64,000 nucleotides of DNA from Candidatus Woesearchaeota archaeon CG10_big_fil_rev_8_21_14_0_10_45_16. GTDB taxonomy: Archaea > Nanobdellota > Nanobdellia > Woesearchaeales > GW2011-AR9. Position 1 is the stretch's first letter; each line of letters starts with the position of its first letter. The position numbers and the translations under genes were made by a program. Below, piece after piece: positions 1 through 9,936 of this stretch. Below the pieces are notes generated by a model that saw only the letters and a program-made list of their open reading frames with translations, made no database searches and was not told where the DNA came from. Location: assembly GCA_002762785.1 (NCBI GenBank), contig PCXY01000004.1, positions 1 through 64,000 on the forward strand, given 5' to 3'.

Positions 1-5
1 TCAGA

Positions 6-56
6 GAAACCGTCTTTTTTCAAACCCCGTCTTTTAGGGCGGGGTAAGACGGTTTC
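6..56. repeat. Nested inverted repeat (11-bp outer stem GAAACCGTCTT/AAGACGGTTTC, inner stem ACCCCG/CGGGGT)
   Basis: Direct reading: 6-16 pairs with 46-56; 24-29 pairs with 40-45. Confidence 0.75.
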
Positions 57-181
57 ACGCATTTTTATGATTTTAATTCCATTATGGCAAAAATGTACCT
101 CATTTGGCGGCGCTCACCCACTTAACTAAATACGTGCCGTTTTTGGTAAGATTTATATAAATCTGCATCACTTCCAGGACT

Positions 182-1459
182 ATGCTCGATATAAATCTAG
201 TCCGTGAACAGGCTGAACTGGTCAAGAAGAACGAATCGAAGAAGAATAAGGATCCCAAAGTGGTGGATGAGGTCATATCTCTTGATAAAAAATGGCGGGC
301 TGCTTTGAAGGAGATGGAGACACTGAAGCATACCAGAAATGTCGTTTCGGAAGAGATCAACAAAGCCAAGAAAGCTAAAGATGAGAAAGCTGCTCAGAAA
401 AAGATCGCTGAGATGCGTACTGTCGCTGATAACATCAAGAAACAGGAAGAGAAAGTCAAGACTTTTCTTGAGAAACGCGACATTGTCCTGTTGAAATTGA
501 GCAATATTATCCATCCTGATGTTCCTCCTGGTAAAGATGATTCTGAAAATGTTGAACTGAAGAAGATCGGCAAGATCCCTAAGTTTGACTTTCCGGTGAA
601 GAACCACGTTGAGCTATTAGAAGAATTGAACCTAGTAGATTTTGATGCATCTGCCACCACTACTGGTAATGGTTTCTATTTCCTGAAAGGGGAACTGGCA
701 TTATTGAACCAGGCTTTGATCCGTTTCGCTGTCGATTTCATGTGCAAGCAAGGTTATACTTATATCGAGCCGCCGTTGATGCTTCGTAAAGATGTGCTGA
801 GCGCAGCCATCGATACCGGAGAGTTCGGCCAGACCATTTATTCCATCGACGGTGAAGATCTATCTCTTATCGGCACCAGCGAACATGCTCTCTTAGGGAT
901 GCATGCCGGGAAGGCCTTTGAGATGAAAGAACTGCCTCTCAAATACTTTTCATACAGCATGTGTTTCCGCAAGGAAGTTGGTGCCCATGGTATCAATGAG
1001 AAAGGCCTGTGGAGAACGCACCAGTTCAATAAAGTTGAGCAGTTCATCTTCTGTCATCCTGATGAAAGCGACAAGATGTTCATGGAACTGTTGAAGAATT
1101 CGGAAGGTATCCTCAAAGAATTGCAGTTGCCGTACCGGGTCATCGAACTCTGTACTGGCGATCTGGCTGCCTGGAAATACCGCAGCTACGACGTGGAAGT
1201 CTGGCGTCCTACTCTTGACAAGTATGGCGAGATCATGTCTCTCAGCAACTGCACCGACTATCAGGCTCGCAAGCTGGGGATCAAAGTTAATGACAAAGAC
1301 GGCCGCAAGATGGTCCATACGCTGAACAATACTGCTCTGGCCACGTCGAGGATTATGGTGGCTATTTTAGAAAATAATCAGACCAAGAAGGGTACGGTGA
1401 AAGTTCCGAAGGTTCTTGTTCCTTATATGCAGGGGATTACTGAGATGGGGAAAAGATGA
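182..1459 (+). CDS. serS: Seryl-tRNA synthetase
   Basis: N-terminal coiled-coil arm plus class II core (TSEHALLGMHAGKAF, CFRKEVGAHG, GLWRTHQFNKVEQF). Confidence 0.97.
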   Translation: MLDINLVREQAELVKKNESKKNKDPKVVDEVISLDKKWRAALKEMETLKHTRNVVSEEINKAKKAKDEKAAQKKIAEMRTVADNIKKQEEKVKTFLEKRDIVLLKLSNIIHPDVPPGKDDSENVELKKIGKIPKFDFPVKNHVELLEELNLVDFDASATTTGNGFYFLKGELALLNQALIRFAVDFMCKQGYTYIEPPLMLRKDVLSAAIDTGEFGQTIYSIDGEDLSLIGTSEHALLGMHAGKAFEMKELPLKYFSYSMCFRKEVGAHGINEKGLWRTHQFNKVEQFIFCHPDESDKMFMELLKNSEGILKELQLPYRVIELCTGDLAAWKYRSYDVEVWRPTLDKYGEIMSLSNCTDYQARKLGIKVNDKDGRKMVHTLNNTALATSRIMVAILENNQTKKGTVKVPKVLVPYMQGITEMGKR

Positions 1460-2184
1460 ACATCGTCAAATTAGGCGGCTCCATCGTCAATCCCAACGGG
1501 AAGTACGATGATGCTGCCATCAAGGGATTCATCGACGTCGTCAAGAAAAGCAAAGAGCAGTTTATCTTCGTCGTAGGCGGCGGCAAGATCTGCCGGTTGA
1601 TCCAGGATTGTTCTCAAAAACATCTGGCTACGGCCTTGCCATCTACTTTGGTAGATGAAGCCAGAGACTGGCTGGGGATTGCGGTCACCCATATCAATGC
1701 GTCGTATGTTCGTGAGCAGTTTGAGCACGCTCTTGGTCAGGAAGTTTACCCGGAGATCATTTTAGATCCGACCCAAAAATTAAAAAGCAAAGCCAAAGTC
1801 TTCATCGCCTCCGGTTGGAAACCAGGCTGCAGCACGGATCACGACATGATGCTGCTGGCCGAGACCTTTTCCGCTTCTAAGGTGTTCAAGATCACCAATT
1901 TCCCCTATGTGAAGAACGTCTCTCCAGTCGAACTGGCGGAGTCTTCTGAGAAAGAGATGAAGAAGAGACTAGAGGCGGCCGCATCTTTGGAATCACTGAA
2001 GTGGCAGGAACTCCGCAACCTGGTGGGTGAAGACTGGCTGCCGGGTCTCAATACGCCGTTTGATCCGTCCGCGGTGGAAGTAGGCCTGAACAACAAGAGG
2101 ATCGCTTTATACATCGGCCTGAAAGAAGAGTTCTTCAAAGCCGTTCAGGGCAAGCAGTTTAAAGGGACTGTGGTGAGTGGATAA
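1456..2184 (+). CDS. pyrH: Amino-acid kinase family protein, archaeal-type UMP kinase
   Basis: N-terminal VKLGGSIVNP, FVVGGGKICR, GWKPGCSTDHDMMLLAE; overlaps serS by 4 bp. Confidence 0.8.
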   Translation: MNIVKLGGSIVNPNGKYDDAAIKGFIDVVKKSKEQFIFVVGGGKICRLIQDCSQKHLATALPSTLVDEARDWLGIAVTHINASYVREQFEHALGQEVYPEIILDPTQKLKSKAKVFIASGWKPGCSTDHDMMLLAETFSASKVFKITNFPYVKNVSPVELAESSEKEMKKRLEAAASLESLKWQELRNLVGEDWLPGLNTPFDPSAVEVGLNNKRIALYIGLKEEFFKAVQGKQFKGTVVSG

Positions 2185-2235
2185 CTCTTCTCCTCTACCA
2201 TAAACTTAATATAACATCCCTCAACTATTCTGGCT

Positions 2236-3303
2236 ATGTCATTGTTCAAGGATATGCTCAAGTCAGGTGAATCATTATTTAGGGATACGGTCTTCTTAAG
2301 CTACGATTTCCAGCCAAAAATTCTTCATGGTCGAGAAAATGAACAGCAGCGTTTTGCCGTCGCTATCCGCCCTTTACTCCAGGGCCATTCCGGCCGCAAC
2401 TTGTTTGTCTATGGCGCTCCAGGGATCGGCAAGACGACAGCCTGCAAGCATGTGCTCAGAGAATTGCAGGAGACCACGGAAGAAGTGGTTCCGATCTACA
2501 TCAACTGCTGGAAGGAAAACACGACGTTCAAAGTATTCTACAAGATCTGTGAGGATCTGGGCTACAAGTTTATCCAGAGCAAAAAGACGCCGGAACTGCT
2601 TACGCTTATCAAGAATAAGCTTAACAAGAGCAGCGCCGTCTTTATCTTCGATGAGATCGACAAGCTGGAAGAAACTGATTTCCTCTATACTCTATTGGAA
2701 GATATCTACCGCAAGTCCATCTTTCTGATAACCAACTACCGTGATTCCTATAGTGAGATGGACGAACGTATCAGGAGCCGGCTGAATCCAGAGTTTCTCT
2801 GCTTCCGGGCTTATAATGAATCTGAGATTGCCGAAATATTGAAACAAAGAAGGGAATATGCTTTTGCTCCTCACTGCTGGGATGAAGAAGCGTTCAAAGA
2901 GGTGGTCGAGAAGTGCGCTGAAACCAACGATCTTCGGACCGGTCTCTACCTGATGCGGGAAGCCGGCAACATCGCGGAAGACAAATCTTCGCGTAAGATC
3001 AATGTTGAGCATGTAGCCCTGGCCTGTAAGAAAGTTGATGAGTCGTTCCTGAAACCAAAAGAAGGCTTGGATGAAGAGCTTCAGCTTCTCTTAGACTTAG
3101 TCAAAGACAAGTCAGGCAGCCGCATCGGCGATATCTATGCTGCTTATCAGGTGATGGGCGGCGAGCTTAGTTACAAAAGTTTTCAGCGAAGGATCCTTAA
3201 GCTGCAAGATGGCCGTTACATATCCACGGAAAAATCGACCGGGCTTGAGGGTAATACTACTTTGGTGCATTACGCAGCTGAGAAGAAGCTGACGGAGTTT
3301 TAA
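2236..3303 (+). CDS. orc1/cdc6: Orc1/Cdc6-type replication initiator ATPase
   Basis: YGAPGIGKTTACKHV Walker A, FIFDEIDKL Walker B, C-terminal winged helix. Confidence 0.92.
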   Translation: MSLFKDMLKSGESLFRDTVFLSYDFQPKILHGRENEQQRFAVAIRPLLQGHSGRNLFVYGAPGIGKTTACKHVLRELQETTEEVVPIYINCWKENTTFKVFYKICEDLGYKFIQSKKTPELLTLIKNKLNKSSAVFIFDEIDKLEETDFLYTLLEDIYRKSIFLITNYRDSYSEMDERIRSRLNPEFLCFRAYNESEIAEILKQRREYAFAPHCWDEEAFKEVVEKCAETNDLRTGLYLMREAGNIAEDKSSRKINVEHVALACKKVDESFLKPKEGLDEELQLLLDLVKDKSGSRIGDIYAAYQVMGGELSYKSFQRRILKLQDGRYISTEKSTGLEGNTTLVHYAAEKKLTEF

Positions 3304-3304
3304 G

Positions 3305-3877
3305 ATGGAAATCAGCAAGCTGCGGAAACTGTATCAGCTGAAGAACGTGGAACGGGTCGGTCCCGTCGGCAAGCGAAAAGAGAGTCCGGCCGAACACAGC
3401 TGGAGCTCATTGATCCTGGCTGATTATTTTCTCTCACAAATGGAAGAAAAGAAAGAAAAGAAAGAGAAGATTGACCGGCTTAAGGTCTATGAACTGCTGA
3501 TCTATCATGATGTGGTGGAGATCGAGACCGGAGACATCCCCATCCATCATGAAGAAGAAAGGAAAAACAAGAAAGAACAGGAGATGGTCGCTGCTCACCT
3601 TCTGAAAGAACATCTTCCCTTATCATTGGGAAGTAAGTTTCATGCTCTCTTTGAAGAGATGGAAAATCAGAAGACTATCGAATCCAGATTTGCCAAGGCT
3701 ATCGACGCTCTGGATGCTATTATCCATTTTCTGGACTATAAAGAATATTGGAAAGGCTGGGATGAAGCCATGGTCCGAAAATATCATGGGGAAAAGATGA
3801 AAAGCTTTCCTCTACTGCAAAAAACATTTGAGGAGATCCTGAGCTATGTCAAAAAGCAAGGATACTTCTCACCATGA
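3305..3877 (+). CDS. HD-domain hydrolase (YfbR/HDDC2-like nucleotidase)
   Basis: AEHSWSS, YHDVVEIETGDIP motif. Confidence 0.85.
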   Translation: MEISKLRKLYQLKNVERVGPVGKRKESPAEHSWSSLILADYFLSQMEEKKEKKEKIDRLKVYELLIYHDVVEIETGDIPIHHEEERKNKKEQEMVAAHLLKEHLPLSLGSKFHALFEEMENQKTIESRFAKAIDALDAIIHFLDYKEYWKGWDEAMVRKYHGEKMKSFPLLQKTFEEILSYVKKQGYFSP

Positions 3878-4305
3878 GAGCGGAAAAATCAGCCGGCATC
3901 ATCCTGTTCAGGAACAAGGAAGGAAAGAGAGAGTATCTGCTGCTGAAATATGAATCTTCTCATGAGTATTGGGGTCTCTGCAAGGGTCGTATCGAAAAGG
4001 ATGAGTCTCCGGAACAGGCTGCTCTTCGGGAGTGTGAGGAAGAGACGGACCTGCAACGGGTGAAATTGCTTCCTGATTTCCGGGAGGAGAGCAACTACTT
4101 CTTTAAGCGGGAAGGCGAACTAACTCATAAAGAGGTGATCTGGTTCTGTGCCGAAGTGACAGATGATCATGACGGCAAAGTTTCTGAAGAACATCAGGAG
4201 CTGGGCTGGTTCTCCTATGCTGATGCTGTCCTGAAGATGACTTATAAGAAAGATAAAGAAGTGCTGATCAAAGTTGAAGAGTATCTTAATCGTTCTCGTT
4301 CTTGA
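3874..4305 (+). CDS. NUDIX hydrolase (diadenosine tetraphosphatase-like)
   Basis: Nudix box GRIEKDESPEQAALRECEEETDL. Confidence 0.92.
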   Translation: MRAEKSAGIILFRNKEGKREYLLLKYESSHEYWGLCKGRIEKDESPEQAALRECEEETDLQRVKLLPDFREESNYFFKREGELTHKEVIWFCAEVTDDHDGKVSEEHQELGWFSYADAVLKMTYKKDKEVLIKVEEYLNRSRS

Positions 4306-4915
4306 TCAGGCCGATGTCGGCGATGGTAGTCTTGTCTCTATACTCTTCCATGCCGGTCTTGAGGTCGTGCATAGTGATGACTAGGTCAGCTTCACATTTT
4401 TTTTCGTATTCTCCCGTGTCGGCGTTGACGCCAGAGGGGATGTCTATGGCCACTTTTATGCCTTCTAAAGAATTGAAATGGTCGATAGCGGTGATGATGG
4501 GTTCTCTGACCTCTCCTTGAAATCCTGTACCTAGGAGAGCGTCGATCAGGATCAGCTCATGGTCCGGCTGGAAATGAAATTTCTGTAGATCTTCTTTATT
4601 TTCGATCGGGATGATGGTAACCTTTCCTTTGATCTTTTCATAATTTTCTTTAGTCTCTTCCGTAAAGTTTTCTTCATGGCCGAAGAAGAGGATGACTACG
4701 GGGGCTTCTTCCGAGAAATATCGGGCTGCTACGAACCCGTCGCCGCCATTGTTGCCGGAGCCGCAGAAGATGACGGCGCGCTTGTTGTCAAGATCGTATT
4801 TTTCTTTGACTATCTCATATACTTTCCTGCCAGCATTTTCCATCAGGTCCTTAGCAAAGAGACCGTGTTTCTGAGCCTGGCGTTCCAGCTGCCGCATCTG
4901 TTTTACGGTGATCAT
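4286..4915 (-). CDS. nnrE: NAD(P)H-hydrate epimerase (YjeF N-terminal domain only)
   Basis: CGSGNNGGDGFVAARYF, DALLGTGFQG, AIDIPSGVNADTG; 209 aa, no dehydratase domain. Confidence 0.92.
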   Translation of the reverse strand: MITVKQMRQLERQAQKHGLFAKDLMENAGRKVYEIVKEKYDLDNKRAVIFCGSGNNGGDGFVAARYFSEEAPVVILFFGHEENFTEETKENYEKIKGKVTIIPIENKEDLQKFHFQPDHELILIDALLGTGFQGEVREPIITAIDHFNSLEGIKVAIDIPSGVNADTGEYEKKCEADLVITMHDLKTGMEEYRDKTTIADIGLIKNEND

Positions 4916-5007
4916 GGACAGCAGAAATAACTTCTCTTTTATATTATTTTAGATGTTTATTTACACACTGGCTTTTTTACTGTAGGTGAGAGTTTCATAT
5001 TAGCGAC

Positions 5008-5418
5008 TCACACTAACCAATACACAGCCATGGAGATAAAGAATCCGATCAATGAACCTACGAGAACCTGCATCGGGGTATGGCCGAGGGCGAAATGAGT
5101 CTTGGTCTTGATCTTGACCTTCTTGAGGATCTGGGTTATGACCATCCCTTCTTCACCGACCGTCCTGCGGACACCGAAAGCGTCGCGGATGACGATCATC
5201 GCCAGCACCAGGCTGATGGCGAACATAGTGGAAAGGCCTTCTTCCAGATAGATTATTGTAGCTAAAGCGACGACGAAAGCAGAATGTGATGAAGGCATGC
5301 CGCCAGTGACCACGATATCCTTGAAAGAGAGCGACTTGTGCCTGAACCAATAGACGATCAGCTTTACAAGTTGAGCACCGAATCCAGCCAGTAATACTGC
5401 TAATAGGACTTTATTCAT
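5008..5418 (-). CDS. Divergent PAP2 family (DUF212) membrane protein
   Basis: GGMPSSHSAFVVALA, DAFGVRRTVGEEG, LGHTPMQVLVG. Confidence 0.85.
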   Translation of the reverse strand: MNKVLLAVLLAGFGAQLVKLIVYWFRHKSLSFKDIVVTGGMPSSHSAFVVALATIIYLEEGLSTMFAISLVLAMIVIRDAFGVRRTVGEEGMVITQILKKVKIKTKTHFALGHTPMQVLVGSLIGFFISMAVYWLV

Positions 5419-5514
5419 AAGAGAAGATACTTTTTCGGCTTTAAATAGATTCTTCCTAATTTAAGAGTGAAAAATCCATAAAGTTTTTTAAAAGAAACCT
5501 CAATTATTCACTGC

Positions 5515-6213
5515 ATGGAGAATAAAGTCAAGCATGTCGGCATCATCCTGGATGGCAATAGAAGGTTTGCTAAGAGACTGATGATGCAGCCCTGGAAAGG
5601 ACATGAGCTGGGCTTCGAGAAGCTGAAAAAACTATTTGAATGGTGCAAGCAGCTGGACATCCGGGAGTTGACATTATATTGTTTTTCCATGCAGAATTTT
5701 AACCGGCCTAAGCTGGAGTTTGACTTCCTGATGGATATTTTTGAGAAAGCAGGAAATGAAGCAGCCGAGGATGAGAACGTCCATCAGAATAAGATCCGGA
5801 TCAAAGCTGTCGGCCGGACGCATCTCTTCCCGCAGAAAGTGCAGGATGCTTTGAAGAGGGCCGAGGAAGCGACCAAAAACTATTCTGGTTATATCGTAAA
5901 CCTGGCTCTTGCTTACGGCGGTCAGGAAGAGATCGTCGACGCCGTCAAGAAGATCGGCCGGCAGATCGAGGCTGGTGAGATCACCGATGAACAGATCACG
6001 AAAGAGCTGATCGAGAAGAATCTTTATCTGAGCAGTCAGCCGGATCTGATCATCCGTACCGGTGGTGACCACCGCACTTCTAACTTCTTGATCTGGCAGT
6101 CCTGGTACAGCGAATGGTTCTTTCTGGAGAAGACCTGGCCGGAATTTGAGAAAGAAGACCTGATTGCTGTCATCGAAGAATTCACGCAGCGTGAACGACG
6201 GTTTGGAAAATAA
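5515..6213 (+). CDS. uppS: cis-prenyltransferase (polyprenyl diphosphate synthase)
   Basis: HVGIILDGNRRFAK, GHELGFEKLK, LTLYCFSMQNFNRP, DLIIRTGGDHRTSNFLIWQS. Confidence 0.94.
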   Translation: MENKVKHVGIILDGNRRFAKRLMMQPWKGHELGFEKLKKLFEWCKQLDIRELTLYCFSMQNFNRPKLEFDFLMDIFEKAGNEAAEDENVHQNKIRIKAVGRTHLFPQKVQDALKRAEEATKNYSGYIVNLALAYGGQEEIVDAVKKIGRQIEAGEITDEQITKELIEKNLYLSSQPDLIIRTGGDHRTSNFLIWQSWYSEWFFLEKTWPEFEKEDLIAVIEEFTQRERRFGK

Positions 6214-6269
6214 GCGGATTACCTCTTAGTAGTAGTTTCTCCCCAGAAGTTTTATAAAAAGGGTCTGTT

Positions 6270-8042
6270 TTGAAGTTTATAAACCTCATGACGCTAGAAG
6301 AAGGAGTAAGGATGGACTATCATTATCAAGCAGAACACTTAGGAACTCCTCAAAGCGATTATGTCCTTTGGGCAGCAGAGACTATCGATTCTCTTACACC
6401 AAAATATCAGGGTAGGGAAGGCAGGGTCAGGAAGAGGATGCAGGCGTTTGTCATCCCTGGTGATGTAGAAGGCCATTTCTCTACTGAAGAATTGGAAAGT
6501 CTCCTTGCTGAAAATGAAAGCAGATATCAGGCTTTGCTTTCAGAAGATAGAAGTACAAGAGATAATGCAGATGTTCGGGAAATGCGAGAAGGTATCTGGT
6601 CAAAGATGCTCCAGTCATATCCCGACGTTGCCCTGGGCCATATCGCAGCCGACGATCTTGGCGTCACGTCTTATGCTTCAGAAGAAGTCGATCAGCTTCT
6701 TTCCTACATCCAGCATGCGCAAGACAGCATGGAACGATTACAAACAGGGATTCGGCAGAGATCACTTCAGTCATACGAAAAGATGACTGGATCATTGAGC
6801 GATGAAAACTTTTCTTTGATGAGTGATGCGTCTGATTTCTGTGACCTATTCGACATAGAAGATGTCCAGAAACTTGATCCGATAGAGCGCTTACATCTAG
6901 GCCAGGTCGTCCTGCGCCGTGATCTTCCAGGGATTATGGATCAAAAAGGGACAGCCGATATCATCTATACTTATGCCGAGAAGTTATTTGACGTTTTTAC
7001 TTCTGTTGCTACCAACAACGTCAGTACACGTGATCCCGAAGAATTTGCAAACGTCTTTAATGCGACCGCCAACCTGCTTAATGATTATTTTGACATCGCT
7101 TTTGTCTCAGACAGATGCGAGAAAGAGAAACGAGAAGTAAACTCCCATCGCACGGAGCTTATCGCTAGGAAGAGCTGGCTGATAATGCGTCCGACAACGA
7201 GGGCTGCTGCCGATTCCCCGGCCATCTTTTTCAAGACTGAATATCTTTCACCTGATGAAAAAGTAGAAAAAGTAGCTGCCTGGCTGGACACTCATGATAC
7301 GGCTAAACATGCTAAGGCGTTACGATCAGAACTAAGCGGTTTTTTGGCTGTAGAAAAGATTCTATCTCCTGAAAGTCTTGCCGTTGTCGAAGGGATGTAT
7401 GGACGCTCCGCGAAGCTGCTTTCAAAGACGACTGGTGAATATGCTGCTGTCGATGTATTTGCTGCTGGAAAGATCACTGGAGCATACCCAATCATAGAAC
7501 CCTCAGTTATTGTTGAAGAAGGGATTCCTATAAATGATACGCCTCTGGTAGAGGTTGTGCATGAAAAACCTTCCAGAAGTATTTGGGGGAAAGTCAAGGG
7601 GACTTTGGCAGTAGCTGCTTTTGGGTTAGCTGGAATGCTGGCAGCCTATGTAACGCAAGACCCGATACCTGCGCCGCGGCCCGTAAAGTCAATTCCGGAG
7701 GTAGTAGATCTTTCACAGATCAGAGAACAGCCTGAACAGAAATCTTTAGATAGGCTTATTGAGATGACGCCTCTTAAGATAACAGCTTCTGCTGAACCTT
7801 TGAATTTTACTGAGGAAGAGACAGCAGCTTCTTCAGATTACCAGATCCAGACCATCACTATCGAGAAAGGTTCCGTCCCTTGGCGTATCGCGAAAGAGCT
7901 GAGTGAAAAGGATCCAGACCATAGGGCAACAAAGGAATGGGTGAAGATCCTGATGGGAGAGAACGAGGTCAGCGAGATGGATTCCAACTGGTGGATTGCC
8001 GGCAAGGAAGCCAGGGTGCCTTATTTTCCTGGAACTGATTAA
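6270..8042 (+). CDS. Hypothetical single-TM protein with possible LysM-like C-terminal segment
   Basis: 590-aa ORF; TM segment GTLAVAAFGLAGMLAAYV; C-terminal ITIEKGSVPWRIAKELSEKDPDHRATKEWVKILMGEN...ARVPYF. Confidence 0.7.
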   Translation: MKFINLMTLEEGVRMDYHYQAEHLGTPQSDYVLWAAETIDSLTPKYQGREGRVRKRMQAFVIPGDVEGHFSTEELESLLAENESRYQALLSEDRSTRDNADVREMREGIWSKMLQSYPDVALGHIAADDLGVTSYASEEVDQLLSYIQHAQDSMERLQTGIRQRSLQSYEKMTGSLSDENFSLMSDASDFCDLFDIEDVQKLDPIERLHLGQVVLRRDLPGIMDQKGTADIIYTYAEKLFDVFTSVATNNVSTRDPEEFANVFNATANLLNDYFDIAFVSDRCEKEKREVNSHRTELIARKSWLIMRPTTRAAADSPAIFFKTEYLSPDEKVEKVAAWLDTHDTAKHAKALRSELSGFLAVEKILSPESLAVVEGMYGRSAKLLSKTTGEYAAVDVFAAGKITGAYPIIEPSVIVEEGIPINDTPLVEVVHEKPSRSIWGKVKGTLAVAAFGLAGMLAAYVTQDPIPAPRPVKSIPEVVDLSQIREQPEQKSLDRLIEMTPLKITASAEPLNFTEEETAASSDYQIQTITIEKGSVPWRIAKELSEKDPDHRATKEWVKILMGENEVSEMDSNWWIAGKEARVPYFPGTD

Positions 8043-8094
8043 TTATTGTTCCACTACAACAGTCTTTATATATTAATTTTGTTCACATAATGGT

Positions 8095-9861
8095 ATGCCA
8101 GCCATCCAACTTCTGGACGAGGATCTGATCAATAAGATTGCAGCAGGAGAAGTGATCGAAAGACCGGCTTCTGTAGTCAAAGAGCTGGTGGAAAATTCTC
8201 TCGATGCGGGTGCTTCCAGGATCATCGTCCATATTGAAGATTGCGGCAAGAAGCTCATCAAAGTGGCCGACAACGGTCACGGGATGGAGGAAGAAGACGC
8301 CAAACGTTCTATCCTGCGTCATGCTACCAGCAAGATCCGTTCAGCTGATGATCTCTTCAACATCAACACGCTGGGCTTTCGCGGTGAAGCTCTCGCGTCG
8401 ATAGCAGCCGTCTCACAACTTTCTCTTATCACCAAACAGGCTGAAAAGATGGAGGGATTTAACCTCGTCGTCGAAGGCGGCCTTGTCGTCAGTTCCGGGA
8501 TCATCGCTGCTGAAACTGGCACTTCGATAGAAGTCCGCAACTTGTTCTACAACACCCCCGCTAGAAAGAAGTTCCTGAAGACTGATGCCGTGGAGTTAAG
8601 ACACATCATCGACGTTGTCACCTATTACTCACTGTTGAATCCAGCAGTTTCATTTAGACTGGTCCATGAGAAACATACCCTGATCGATGCTCCAGCCGTA
8701 GAAGACCTGCGCAGCAACATAGCTTCTATCTACGGCATCCCGATGGCCAAAGACCTGCTGGATGTCTACTATGAGACTGACGAGGTTAAAGTTAGAGGTT
8801 TCATCGGCAAGCCCTATCAGGCGAGGAACGACAAGAATCAGCAGGCGCTGTTCATCAACGGCCGCTGGGTCAAGAATGCCGACGTCGGCCAGGCGGTCTA
8901 TGACGGATTCCATTCTCTGTTGTTCCACGGTAAGCATCCGATCTATATCCTCAAGGTCCAGCTTGATCCGGAAAAGATCGATGTTAATGTCCATCCCCAG
9001 AAATCAGAAGTAAAGATCGAACAGCGTGAACAGGTGATGAAGACGGTCACGGAAGCGGTCCGCAAGACGCTGGAAGATAATAACTTGATCCCTATCGTCA
9101 ACCTTGAGTTTGAAGAGCAGATGTCGCTGCGTCAGAAAGAAACTAAATATTCATTTGAACCTGAGAAACAGACCGTGCTGAAAGTTAAAGAGACCGCGGC
9201 AGTGATGCAGCCTTCCATCCAGCATGAAGAAGCTTTAGAAGCCTCATACGAAGAACCGCCGCTGCTGGTACAGAAACAGAGAACGCTGCCTGAACTTACT
9301 TTGTTCGGCCAGATCCACAAGACTTTTTTTGTCGCTGAGACCACCGGCGGTGTCTTTTTCATCGATCAGCATGCAGCTCACGAACGCGTGTTGTACGAAG
9401 CTTTCATGGAACAATTCATGGATAATTCCGTGCAGGTCCAGAGCCTGTTGCAAGGCGAGGTCATCGAGCTGTCGCCGGCGGATTTTGTCGTTGCCAGAGA
9501 GAATCTGGTGGCTTTCAAAAGTTTCGGCTTCCAAGCTGAGGAGTTCGGCGAAAATTCCATCGTGCTGAAATCACTGCCTTCCGTCTTCGGCCGGCTGCAG
9601 CCTAAAGAAGCTTTTTTAGAATTCATCTCAGCTTTACAGGATGAGAACAACAGCCTGCTGGCAGCGAAAGAAACTATCATCACCAGGATGGCCTGCCGGG
9701 CCGCCGTCATGGCCGGGGATGAGCTGACTTTGTATCGGATGCAGGAGATCATCAATGATCTTGGGACGAAAGAACATCCATACACCTGTCCGCATGGCCG
9801 GCCGACGATTATAAAGATAACTGCTGATGAGCTGGAGAAGAAGTTTAGAAGGAAGGGATAG
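8095..9861 (+). CDS. mutL: DNA mismatch repair protein MutL
   Basis: GHKL motifs (IAAGEVIERPASVVKELVENSLDAGA, GFRGEALASIAAVS); FIDQHAAHERVLYE; TCPHGRPT. Confidence 0.96.
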   Translation: MPAIQLLDEDLINKIAAGEVIERPASVVKELVENSLDAGASRIIVHIEDCGKKLIKVADNGHGMEEEDAKRSILRHATSKIRSADDLFNINTLGFRGEALASIAAVSQLSLITKQAEKMEGFNLVVEGGLVVSSGIIAAETGTSIEVRNLFYNTPARKKFLKTDAVELRHIIDVVTYYSLLNPAVSFRLVHEKHTLIDAPAVEDLRSNIASIYGIPMAKDLLDVYYETDEVKVRGFIGKPYQARNDKNQQALFINGRWVKNADVGQAVYDGFHSLLFHGKHPIYILKVQLDPEKIDVNVHPQKSEVKIEQREQVMKTVTEAVRKTLEDNNLIPIVNLEFEEQMSLRQKETKYSFEPEKQTVLKVKETAAVMQPSIQHEEALEASYEEPPLLVQKQRTLPELTLFGQIHKTFFVAETTGGVFFIDQHAAHERVLYEAFMEQFMDNSVQVQSLLQGEVIELSPADFVVARENLVAFKSFGFQAEEFGENSIVLKSLPSVFGRLQPKEAFLEFISALQDENNSLLAAKETIITRMACRAAVMAGDELTLYRMQEIINDLGTKEHPYTCPHGRPTIIKITADELEKKFRRKG

Positions 9862-9936
9862 AAACATTTAAAAATGATCTCTGCTTTTCATACTAAAAAT
9901 AAGAGGTTTGGATCACAATTTCTGGGTGAGTATACT

